DNA of 50,250 nucleotides from positions 1 to 50,250 of the forward strand of contig NZ_FUYM01000019.1 in the NCBI RefSeq assembly GCF_900167915.1, given 5' to 3'. A program made the position numbers and the translations under genes. The notes under the pieces are model-generated. The model was not told where the DNA came from. It made no database searches and saw only the letters and a list, made by a program, of their open reading frames with translations. Source of the stretch: Rhizorhabdus histidinilytica. GTDB lineage: Bacteria > Pseudomonadota > Alphaproteobacteria > Sphingomonadales > Sphingomonadaceae. Below, piece after piece: positions 33,785-41,201 of the stretch (positions are counted from its first letter, which is position 1; each line of letters opens with the position of its first letter).

Positions 33785-34861
33785 ATGGATTTCACGGCGA
33801 GCAATGAACAGGAGATGCTGCGCGACAGCGCGCGCCGTTTCTTCGCCGACCGGGAAGGCGATCGCCATGCGTCGGCATGGGGGAGCTATGCCGATCTCGG
33901 CTGGCTCGCCCTCGTCGCGCCCGAGGATGCCGGCGGGATCGGCGGCGATATCGAGGATATCCTGATCCTCGCCGAGGAAATGGGTCGCGCGCTGGCGCAT
34001 GAGCCCTATGCCGGCTCGGCGATCGTCGCGATGCGCCTGATCGACCGCACCGCGGACGGGGACGCGCGGAGGGAGCTGCTCGCGGCGATGGCCGACGGGT
34101 CGATACGCGTCGCGCCCGCGCTGTACGAGCCTGGACGGCGCTATGCCCTGTCGCCCTCGATGCGGGCGACCGGTGACGGCGGCGGCTTCCGGCTGTCGGG
34201 CGCGAAGATCCTGGTTCCGGGGGGCGGCGACGCCGATCGGCTGCTGCTGTCCGCCACGCTCGACGACGGCACGATCGGGCTGTTCCTGGTCGACCCGGCG
34301 GCGACCGGGACGACCGTCTCCCGCTACGCGACCATCGACGACGGCGCCGTCGCCGATGTCGCTTTCGACGCCTTCATCATCGGATCGGAGAGCCTTCTGG
34401 GCCGGATCGACATCGAGGCGATCGATGACGCGCTCGACGACGCGCGGCTGGCGCTTTGCGCGGATGCGCTGGGTGGACTCGAAAGGGCGATCGCGATGAC
34501 CTCCGATTATCTGTCCACGCGCAGCCAGTTCGGCCAGCCTCTCGCCAGCTTCCAGGCGCTGCAGCACAGCCTGGTCGAGATATTCATCGATACCGACAGC
34601 ATCCGCTCCAGCCTCTATCAGGCCGTCGCCGCTGTCCACGACGGCGACGGCGTCGCACGGCGGCGGGCGATATCGAGCTGCTGGGTCAAGACCTTCGGCG
34701 CCGCCAAGCGGATCGCGGGGACGGCCGTGCACCTGCACGGCGGCATCGGCATGACCACCGAATACCAAGTCGGCCATTATCTGCGCCGGATGATGGTTTC
34801 GGAACGCAGCTTCGGCGACGTGGAGCATCACCTCGCCCGCTACATGGCCCTTTCGACCTGA
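33785..34861 (+). CDS. Acyl-CoA dehydrogenase-like partner subunit
   Basis: Predicted 358 aa, shorter than a standalone enzyme, with the FAD fold weakly kept: ILILAEEMGRALAHEPYAGSA, YLSTRSQFGQPLASFQALQHSL, and VHLHGGIGMTTEYQVGHYLRRMM. Neither catalytic Glu position is filled: the isovaleryl-type site reads DDARLALCADALG (Ala220), and the C-terminal site reads SERSFGDVEHHL. This matches the non-catalytic subunit of heteromeric acyl-CoA dehydrogenases such as the steroid ChsE pairs. The FAD-binding Arg and the RSQFG motif are retained, as expected when FAD sits at the subunit interface. It converges on an enoyl-CoA hydratase gene with 14 bp between. Confidence 0.88.
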   Translation: MDFTASNEQEMLRDSARRFFADREGDRHASAWGSYADLGWLALVAPEDAGGIGGDIEDILILAEEMGRALAHEPYAGSAIVAMRLIDRTADGDARRELLAAMADGSIRVAPALYEPGRRYALSPSMRATGDGGGFRLSGAKILVPGGGDADRLLLSATLDDGTIGLFLVDPAATGTTVSRYATIDDGAVADVAFDAFIIGSESLLGRIDIEAIDDALDDARLALCADALGGLERAIAMTSDYLSTRSQFGQPLASFQALQHSLVEIFIDTDSIRSSLYQAVAAVHDGDGVARRRAISSCWVKTFGAAKRIAGTAVHLHGGIGMTTEYQVGHYLRRMMVSERSFGDVEHHLARYMALST

Positions 34862-34875
34862 CGGCGGGCCCCTGC

Positions 34876-35676
34876 TCAGCGCCCCGTGAAGACCGGTTTC
34901 CGCTTCTCGATGAAGGCGATGATCGCCTCGCGATGATCGTCCGAGGCCATCGTATAGCCCTCCAGCCCGATCTGTGCTTCCGCGCTGGCGATCGCCTGGC
35001 GGCAAAGCTCCATGTTGATCGACTGCTTGGTCGCTTGGATCGCCATCGCCGCACCGTTCGCGAGCCGATCCGCATAGGCATCGACGGTCTCGTCGAGGCG
35101 TTCGGCCGGCACCGCCTTGTAGATCAGTCCGATCGCCTCCGCCTCGCCCGCGCTGATCGGATCGCCGGTCAGCAGGTAATGGCGCGCGCGGGCGAAGCCG
35201 ATCAGGTGCGGCCAGATCAACGCCCCGCCGTCCCCCGCCGCCAGCCCGACCGCCACGTGCGAGTCCGCGATCCTGGCGGTATCGGCCGCGATGACGACGT
35301 CGCAGAGCAACGCCAGCGTCGCCCCCAGCCCCATCGCATGGCCGTTCACCCGCGCGATGACGGGCTTGTGCAGCCCGAGCAACGAATGAACGATATGCGG
35401 CGCGCGCGACAGCAGCGCGGTTCGCATCGCCTTGTCGTCGGTCGCCTCGAGCAATTTGGGCAGGTCGACACCGGCGGAGAAGGCGCCGCCCGCGCCGGTC
35501 AGGACCACGACGTCGGCTTCGTCGTCGCGGGCAACGTCGGCGAAGACGGTGGACAGCTCGTCGTGAAGCGCCCGGCTGACCGTGTTGAGCGGCGGATTGT
35601 CCATCGTCACCGTGAGTATCCGGCCACGGCGGTCGAAACGGATATGTCGATACTGGCTGTACATCATGCTGCTCAT
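34876..35676 (-). CDS. Enoyl-CoA hydratase/isomerase family protein
   Basis: A 266-aa crotonase. Landmarks are VTMDNPPLNTVSRAL, GAGGAFSAGVDLPKLLE (oxyanion hole), and RVNGHAMGLGATLALLCDVVIAADTARIADSHVAVGLAAGD. Instead of the usual GGG-x-E the second loop is GLGATLALL, so the first catalytic Glu is not at its normal place, while the second loop keeps ADSHVAVGLAAGDGG with Asp. It may be an isomerase, hydrolase or C-C hydrolase rather than a simple hydratase. Its ATG overlaps the Rieske oxygenase stop by 4 bp, so the two are cotranslated and probably act in sequence. The N-terminal start could also be one of three close ATGs. Confidence 0.87.
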   Translation of the reverse strand: MSSMMYSQYRHIRFDRRGRILTVTMDNPPLNTVSRALHDELSTVFADVARDDEADVVVLTGAGGAFSAGVDLPKLLEATDDKAMRTALLSRAPHIVHSLLGLHKPVIARVNGHAMGLGATLALLCDVVIAADTARIADSHVAVGLAAGDGGALIWPHLIGFARARHYLLTGDPISAGEAEAIGLIYKAVPAERLDETVDAYADRLANGAAMAIQATKQSINMELCRQAIASAEAQIGLEGYTMASDDHREAIIAFIEKRKPVFTGR

Positions 35677-37031
35677 CGCTGGCGGGTCACGCGCGGCTTG
35701 TCATAGGGGTCTTCAAGGAAGCGGCGCAGCACCCGGTGGAAGCTTGATATCGCGCGCTCCTGCACCGGATTGGTGCGTTCGCCCTTGAAGCCGCGCGACT
35801 TGAAGCCCTTCTGGACCTCGGGGATATTCTCGAAATCCTGCCGGAAGATCAGGCCCCATTCGCCGTCGCGCCAATCCTCGTAGAATTCGCGTTCGAGCGG
35901 CGGCTCCTGTCCCGGACCATAGCGGACCAGCGACCAGATATCGAAGATGCAGCTCTCCGGGTCGCGCCCGTTGGGGCGCACCCGATACCACAGCACGCCG
36001 TCGACGAAGCCGTGCAGGAAGATGGTGTTGGGGAATACATGCCAATCGAGACCCGACCGCTCGACATATTCGGGAGTCAGCTCGGACGGCCAGCCGGCGC
36101 CATCGGCCGCCGCGGCCTCCATCTGGAACTCCATCCATTTGGCGAGGGTCTCGATCGGGCCGGTCTCGGGCGCCACCTCGTCGCGCACGCGCATCGCCGC
36201 TGCATAGTTGCGCGGCGTCAGCATCGTGCGCAGGTCGGTGCTGTACTGCTCCGCGAACCGGACGATATGATCCTTCATCGGCGGCTCCGGCCGAGGCGGC
36301 AGGCGCGGCGAACGCCGGAAAGGCAGCGCCCCTTCCGAATGGAACCAGGTCTGCGAATGGCGGCCGAACTCGCCGCTGTTCGAATAGTCGTCGGTGAATT
36401 CCAGAAGCTGCGGATGCGCCTGCTGGACATGGTAGAATTCGTTGAAGAAGCCGAGCACCGTCTTCCAGTTCGACGGCATGATCACCGTCTTGTACCACTG
36501 GAAACGCAGCTTCTCGAACTCGAACTTGTCGCAATAGTCCGGCACCGGATCGAGGAAGTCGCGCAGCGGCTCCGCCTTGGGATCCATGTTGATGAAGACG
36601 AAGCCGCCCCACTGGTCGCATCGGACCTCGGACAGGCTGATGTCGTCGGGGTGGAGACAGCCATCCCAATCGCCCTTGTCGACCACCTTGATGTTGCGGC
36701 CGTCCAGCCCGAAGCGCCAGCCGTGGAAGGGGCAGACGAACTGCTTGTGGCTCCCCGCGCCGGCGGTCAGCCTGCGCGCGCGATGCGGGCAGACATTGTG
36801 ATAGGCCCTGATCTCGGTCTCGCTGGCACGGATCACGACGATCGAGTCATCGACGATGTCATAGGTGACATAGTCGCCGACATTGGGAACCTCTTCGGCC
36901 CGGCACGCCACCTGCCAGACGAACGGCCATAGCTTCTCCGCCTCCAGCTCGGCGAAATCCTGCGCGTAATAGACCTGCTTCGGCACGAAATCGTCGCGGA
37001 CGTCATCGGGCGAATAACGGTCGTTCGGCAT
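35673..37031 (-). CDS. Rieske non-heme iron oxygenase, alpha subunit
   Basis: A 452-aa ring-hydroxylating oxygenase alpha subunit. The Rieske 2Fe-2S ligands are Cys81, His83, Cys100 and His103 (CPHRARR and CPFHGW). The mononuclear iron histidines are His201 and His206 in FFNEFYHVQQAHP. The residue that normally bridges the Rieske centre to the iron (Asp in D-x-Y-H) is Glu198 here. No beta subunit, ferredoxin or reductase lies nearby, so it may be an alpha-only (alpha3) enzyme such as a demethylase-, KshA- or monooxygenase-like member. It starts 136 bp after the SDR gene and has copy D of the shared motif 88 bp upstream. The enoyl-CoA hydratase gene overlaps its stop. Confidence 0.93.
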   Translation of the reverse strand: MPNDRYSPDDVRDDFVPKQVYYAQDFAELEAEKLWPFVWQVACRAEEVPNVGDYVTYDIVDDSIVVIRASETEIRAYHNVCPHRARRLTAGAGSHKQFVCPFHGWRFGLDGRNIKVVDKGDWDGCLHPDDISLSEVRCDQWGGFVFINMDPKAEPLRDFLDPVPDYCDKFEFEKLRFQWYKTVIMPSNWKTVLGFFNEFYHVQQAHPQLLEFTDDYSNSGEFGRHSQTWFHSEGALPFRRSPRLPPRPEPPMKDHIVRFAEQYSTDLRTMLTPRNYAAAMRVRDEVAPETGPIETLAKWMEFQMEAAAADGAGWPSELTPEYVERSGLDWHVFPNTIFLHGFVDGVLWYRVRPNGRDPESCIFDIWSLVRYGPGQEPPLEREFYEDWRDGEWGLIFRQDFENIPEVQKGFKSRGFKGERTNPVQERAISSFHRVLRRFLEDPYDKPRVTRQR

Positions 37032-37118
37032 TGTCTTCAGGGCTCCCGTCAGGCCCCGGCAGGTGCGGGCCCATTCCGATCTTCTCCCCGGAGACTAGAT
37101 CGAACCCTCCCAATTCTT

Positions 37119-37137
37119 CTTGATATGCAGCGACAAA
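37119..37137 (-). promoter_or_regulatory. Shared 19-bp motif, copy D
   Basis: On the minus strand it reads TTGTCGCTGCATATCAAGA, a match to TTGTCG-N6-ATMAAGA. It lies 87 bp before the Rieske oxygenase start with the ATCAAGA half nearer the gene, nearly the same distance and the same orientation as copy B before the TonB receptor. Confidence 0.7.
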
Positions 37138-37167
37138 ATCCGCCCATCGCGCGACAGGCGGACGGGC

Positions 37168-37932
37168 CTAGCGCGGGCTCATCCGTAGCGCGCCGTCCAG
37201 CCGGATCGTCTCGCCGTTGAGCATCGGGTTTTCAAGGATGTGCTGCGCCAGCGCCGCGAATTCGGCCGGAGTGCCCAGCCGGGCCGGGTTCGGGACCGAC
37301 CGCGCGAGGCCGGCGCGGACCTCCTCCGACACCCGCGCCAGCAGCGGCGTATCGAACAGGCCCGGCGCGATCGTGCAGACGCGGATAAGGCGGCTGGCGA
37401 GGTCGCGCGCCGCGACGATCGTCATGCCGACCACGCCCGCCTTGGCCGACGCATAGGGTATCTGGCCGACCTGCCCTTCATAGGCGGCGACCGAGGCGGT
37501 CAGCACCACCGCGCCGCGCTCGCCCGCCTCGGGCTCCAGGCGCGCCATCCGTTCGGCGGCGAGCCGCAGCACGTTGAACGTGCCGATCAGATTGGTCCTG
37601 ACGACAGCCTCATAGATGTCGAGCGTCCCCGGCACACCCTGCTTGTCAAGCACACGCAATGATCCTCCGCGCGCGGCGCAATGGACCGTCATGCGCAGCG
37701 GACCGAGCGCGTCGGCCGCGTCGAGCGCGCCGCGCATCTCCTCCTCGGAGGTCACGTCGGCCGCGACGAAACGAACGGCCGGGCCGATCTCTCCCGCCAC
37801 CGCCTCGCCGGCGGACGACGGCAGGTCGGCGATCACCACGCGCGCGCCGGCCGCCGCCAGACGCTCGACGCAGGCGCGCCCCAGCCCCGATGCCCCGCCC
37901 GTGACGAGCGCCACCTTCCCCGCGATTTCCAT
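37168..37932 (-). CDS. Short-chain dehydrogenase, 3-hydroxyacyl-CoA dehydrogenase type-2 like
   Basis: A 254-aa SDR. TGGASGLGRACVERL (from residue 11) is the cofactor motif, Asp36 suggests NAD+, and the active site has Ser147, Tyr160 and Lys164 (VVLTASVAAYEGQVGQIPYASAK). The tail HILENPMLNGETIRLDGALRM matches that of the SDR at 19839-20594; the two look like paralogs at opposite ends of the island. It is the last gene of the dehydrogenase-hydratase-thiolase operon, 21 bp after the thiolase stop, so it is the natural 3-hydroxyacyl-CoA dehydrogenase of that beta-oxidation set. Oxidation of another secondary alcohol is the alternative. Confidence 0.9.
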   Translation of the reverse strand: MEIAGKVALVTGGASGLGRACVERLAAAGARVVIADLPSSAGEAVAGEIGPAVRFVAADVTSEEEMRGALDAADALGPLRMTVHCAARGGSLRVLDKQGVPGTLDIYEAVVRTNLIGTFNVLRLAAERMARLEPEAGERGAVVLTASVAAYEGQVGQIPYASAKAGVVGMTIVAARDLASRLIRVCTIAPGLFDTPLLARVSEEVRAGLARSVPNPARLGTPAEFAALAQHILENPMLNGETIRLDGALRMSPR

Positions 37933-37953
37933 GTCCTTCCTCCCCTGTCCCTG

Positions 37954-39135
37954 TCAGCAGCGCTCGATGATCGTCGCGTTGGCCATGCCGCCGGCCTCGC
38001 ACATCGTTTCCAGTCCGTAGCGGCCGCCGCTCTGCTCGAGCCCGTTGAGCATCGTCGCCATCAGCCGGATCCCCGACGCGCCGAGCGGATGTCCCAGTGC
38101 GATCGCGCCGCCGCGGGGGTTGAGCCTGGCGGGATCCGCGTCGAGATCGCGGCGCCAGGCAAGCGGCACGCTCGCGAACGCTTCGTTGACCTCGACATGA
38201 TCGATGTCGCCGATCGACAGGCCCGCCTTGGCGAGCACCCGGCGGGTGGCCGGGATCGGCGCGGTCAGCATCAGCAGCGGGTCGTCGCCGCATACATGAT
38301 GGGCGACGAAGCGCGCGCGCGGGCGTAGCCCCAGCCGCACCGCCGACCGCTCGCTCATCAGCAGCGCCGCTGCCGCGCCGTCGCTGATCTGCGACGAATT
38401 ACCCGCCGTTATCCGCCACGAAATCTCGGGAAAACGCCGTTCATAATCGGGATGCTGGAACGCGGGCTTGAGGCCGGCGAGCGCCGCCGGGTCGGTGCCG
38501 GGACGGATAGTCTCGTCGGCGCCGACGATCCTGTCGCCCACCCGCACGGGAATGATCTCGTCGTCAAACCCTCCGGCCTCGTGGACCGCCGCGGCCCGGC
38601 GGTGCGATTCCGCCGAATATATGTCCATCTCCTCGCGGCCGATGCCCCATCGCGCGGCGATCAGCTCGGCGGCGATGCCCTGCGGGACCAGCCCGTCGGG
38701 AAAGCGCGCGGCGAAGGCAGGACCGAAGGGGTCCTTCCCCATCCGTGCCGACCCCATGGGCGCGCGGCTCATCGATTCCACCCCGGCGGCGACGACGATG
38801 TCGCAGTCCCCCACGGCGATCGCCTGCGCGGCGAATTGCAGCGCCTGCTGGCTCGATCCGCATTTCCGCTCGACGGTGGTCGACGGCACGTGCTGCGGGA
38901 AACCGGCAGCGAGCCAGGCGATCCGGCCGGGGGTGAAGGATTGCTCGGCGGCCTGGGTCACGCAGCCGACGATCACGTCGTCGACCAGCCCCGGATCGAG
39001 ATCGTTGCGCGACACCAGCGCCGCCAGCGTCTGCGAGAGCATGTCGACGGGGTGGATATCGGTGAGCTGGCCGCCGGCCTTGCCGCGCCCCATCGGCGTC
39101 CGAACGATATCGACAATGACGGGATGGTTGTTCAT
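37954..39135 (-). CDS. Acetyl-CoA acetyltransferase / 3-ketoacyl-CoA thiolase
   Basis: A full-length 393-aa thiolase that cleaves 3-ketoacyl-CoA with CoA. The nucleophile is Cys92 in VERKCGSSQQALQ. The acid/base residues are His349 in IALGHPLGASG and Cys379 in ETMCEAGGMANA, and VNEAFASVPL carries the NEAF motif. It follows the enoyl-CoA hydratase gene by three bases and precedes the SDR by 21. The KCGSS context rather than CASG is typical of the FadA/steroid-type branch found in long or cyclic acyl-CoA operons. This assignment to the branch is from family knowledge, not from a computed tree. Confidence 0.94.
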   Translation of the reverse strand: MNNHPVIVDIVRTPMGRGKAGGQLTDIHPVDMLSQTLAALVSRNDLDPGLVDDVIVGCVTQAAEQSFTPGRIAWLAAGFPQHVPSTTVERKCGSSQQALQFAAQAIAVGDCDIVVAAGVESMSRAPMGSARMGKDPFGPAFAARFPDGLVPQGIAAELIAARWGIGREEMDIYSAESHRRAAAVHEAGGFDDEIIPVRVGDRIVGADETIRPGTDPAALAGLKPAFQHPDYERRFPEISWRITAGNSSQISDGAAAALLMSERSAVRLGLRPRARFVAHHVCGDDPLLMLTAPIPATRRVLAKAGLSIGDIDHVEVNEAFASVPLAWRRDLDADPARLNPRGGAIALGHPLGASGIRLMATMLNGLEQSGGRYGLETMCEAGGMANATIIERC

Positions 39136-39138
39136 CGC

Positions 39139-39897
39139 TTAGCGTCCCTTCCAGTTGGGCACGCGCTTCTCGACATAGGCCGCGGCACCCTCGCGGGCGT
39201 CCTCGGACAGGTAGATCGGGCGTGTGATGCTGTCCTGGCGAGCGAACATGTCCTGTTCGTCCCAGTGTCGTCCGTCGCGCAGCAGGCGCTTGCTGGCGGC
39301 GATCGCCAGGGGCGCGTTCATGACGAACTTGCCGGCGAAGGCGATCGCCGCCGCCAGCGCTTCGCCCTCGGCGACGATGCGGTTGACCAGGCCATAGTGG
39401 GCGAAGTCGGTGATCGGGTAGATATCGCCACTCAAGGCCATCTCGGCCGCGATCCGCGCCGGCAGTTGCCGCGGCAGCCGCAGCAGCCCGCCGGCCATGG
39501 CGACGAGCCCGCGCTTGACCTCGGGCAGGCCGATCCGGGCGGTCTCCGCGGCAATGATGAAATCGCAGGCCAGCGCGACCTCCAGCCCGCCGGCCAGCGC
39601 ATGGCCCTCGACGGCGGCGATCAGCGGCTTGGTGCAGCGGTTCTGCGTGATCCCGGCGAAGCCCGCATGGGCCGAACGGACTTTCTCGCCATTGAGATAG
39701 GCCTTCAGGTCCATGCCGGCACAGAAATCCTTGCCCGCGCCGGTGATGACGCCGACCCGCAGCCGATCGTCCTCCTCCAGCCGCGCCAGCGCCGCTTCCA
39801 TGCCGTCGGCGACGGCTCCGTTGATCGCGTTGCGCTTGTCGGGGCGGTTGATCGTGATGACGGCCACCGCGCCCTCGATCCGGGTTTCGACGTCCAT
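39139..39897 (-). CDS. Enoyl-CoA hydratase
   Basis: Predicted 252 aa from the ATG giving MDVETRIEGAVAVITINRPDKRNAI; the frame stays open for hundreds of codons upstream but that stretch is the complement of the dehydrogenase gene. The oxyanion-hole loop is GAGKDFCAGMDLKAY and the catalytic loop AAVEGHALAGGLEVALACDFIIAAETARIGLPEVKRG, with GGLEV and a later ARIGLPEVKRGL that carries a Glu at the general acid/base position. This is the most conventional hydratase of the three in the island. It lies 32 bp after the acyl-CoA dehydrogenase gene in the beta-oxidation operon. Confidence 0.93.
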   Translation of the reverse strand: MDVETRIEGAVAVITINRPDKRNAINGAVADGMEAALARLEEDDRLRVGVITGAGKDFCAGMDLKAYLNGEKVRSAHAGFAGITQNRCTKPLIAAVEGHALAGGLEVALACDFIIAAETARIGLPEVKRGLVAMAGGLLRLPRQLPARIAAEMALSGDIYPITDFAHYGLVNRIVAEGEALAAAIAFAGKFVMNAPLAIAASKRLLRDGRHWDEQDMFARQDSITRPIYLSEDAREGAAAYVEKRVPNWKGR

Positions 39898-39929
39898 GGT
39901 CTCTCCTTGAAAGCGATCGGCCACCCGCG

Positions 39930-41096
39930 TCAGACCAAGGTCCGCGCGATCAGCAGTTTCATGATTTCGCTGGTGCCGCCGTAGATGCGATAGCCGCGGG
40001 CATCCTTGTACATTTCGGCGATCGGATATTCGAGCATGTAGCCATAGCCGCCGAACAGTTGCAGGCATTCGTCGATCAGCCGGGCCTGGGCTTCGGTCGT
40101 CCAATATTTCGCCATCGAGGCCGTCGCCGGATCGAGCCCGCCTTCGATCAGCCGCTCGGTGCAATGGTGGAGGAACACCTTGGCGACGGTGGCCGATGTC
40201 TTCGCCTCTGCCAGCTTGAACTGGCTGTTCTGGAAATCGATCACCGCGCGGCCGAAGGCCTGACGTTCGCGGACATAGGCGACGGTCATTTCCAGCGCGC
40301 ATTCCATCATCGCCATGGCCTGCCAGGCGATCACCAATCTTTCCTGGGGCAGCTTCTCCATCATCATCGCGAAGCCGCGCCCTTCGATGCCGCCGAGCAG
40401 GCAATCCTCGGGCACGACCATGTCCTCGAAGAACAGTTCGGCGGTGTCGCGCCCCTCCTGGCCGAGCTTGTCGAGCAGGCGGCCGCGCGAGAAGCCCGGA
40501 CGATCGCGGGTGTCGACCAGGAACAGCGATATGCCCCGCCCGCCGGCATCCCTGTCGGTCTTCGCCGCAACGATGATCAGCGAGGCGTGCGCCCCGTTGG
40601 AGATGAAGGTTTTCTGCCCGTTCAGCACATAATCGTCGCCGCGGCGCACCGCGGTAGTCTTCATCGCCTGCAGGTCCGATCCGGCGCCGGGCTCGGTCAT
40701 CGCGATCGCCAGGATGGCTTCGCCGGAGGCCGCACGCGGAAGCCAGCGCCGCTTCTGCGCCTCGGTACCGAAGCTGACGATGTAGGGCGCCACCACCGCA
40801 TTGTGCAGCGGGATCGCGAAGTTCAGGGCATGCTGGAGCCCGAGCTGCTCCATCAACACGACCTCGAAGCGGAAATCGGCGCCGGCGCCGCCATATTCGG
40901 CCGGGATCGACAGGCCGAGGAGCCCCGCCTCCCCCGCCTTCCTCCATGCCTCCGGGGAGACGTGCCCCTGATCGCGCCACCGCCGCGTCTCGGCGGTGTC
41001 GGCATGGTCCGCCAGGAAACGCCGGGCGGACTCGGCGAAAAGCCGCAGCTCGTCGCTGTCCATGAAGCCCGGCGGCTGAAGATCGAGGACCGGCAC
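39930..41096 (-). CDS. Acyl-CoA dehydrogenase (isovaleryl-type active site)
   Basis: A 388-aa flavoenzyme. IPAEYGGAGADFRFEVVLMEQ, AMTEPGAGSDLQAMKTTAV and LNGQKTFISNGAHASLIIVA are clear acyl-CoA dehydrogenase segments, and the C-terminus is LFGGYGYMLEYPIAEMYKDARGYRIYGGTSEI. The C-terminal catalytic position is Gly here, and the likely base is Glu252 in MEKLPQERLVIAWQ, as in isovaleryl- and long-chain acyl-CoA dehydrogenases. The FAD Arg-rich VRERQAFGRAV is present. It is first of a four-gene operon with hydratase, thiolase and SDR, divergent from a LuxR-type regulator across about 105 bp. Confidence 0.93.
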   Translation of the reverse strand: MPVLDLQPPGFMDSDELRLFAESARRFLADHADTAETRRWRDQGHVSPEAWRKAGEAGLLGLSIPAEYGGAGADFRFEVVLMEQLGLQHALNFAIPLHNAVVAPYIVSFGTEAQKRRWLPRAASGEAILAIAMTEPGAGSDLQAMKTTAVRRGDDYVLNGQKTFISNGAHASLIIVAAKTDRDAGGRGISLFLVDTRDRPGFSRGRLLDKLGQEGRDTAELFFEDMVVPEDCLLGGIEGRGFAMMMEKLPQERLVIAWQAMAMMECALEMTVAYVRERQAFGRAVIDFQNSQFKLAEAKTSATVAKVFLHHCTERLIEGGLDPATASMAKYWTTEAQARLIDECLQLFGGYGYMLEYPIAEMYKDARGYRIYGGTSEIMKLLIARTLV

Positions 41097-41201
41097 AATC
41101 GGTTTCCTTGCTGGTGGATGCCCGGAAGCTGCGCACCACCCTATGGCCCGCCGGCGTCATCGCCGATGGTTGAATCTGATAGCTGCCAGGGTGGGAGGGC
41201 C

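Noticed and set aside
41170-41195. A weak resemblance to the shared motif (CTGATAGCTGCC) before the LuxR gene
   Set aside because: The CGACAA half is missing and the spacing is one base off.
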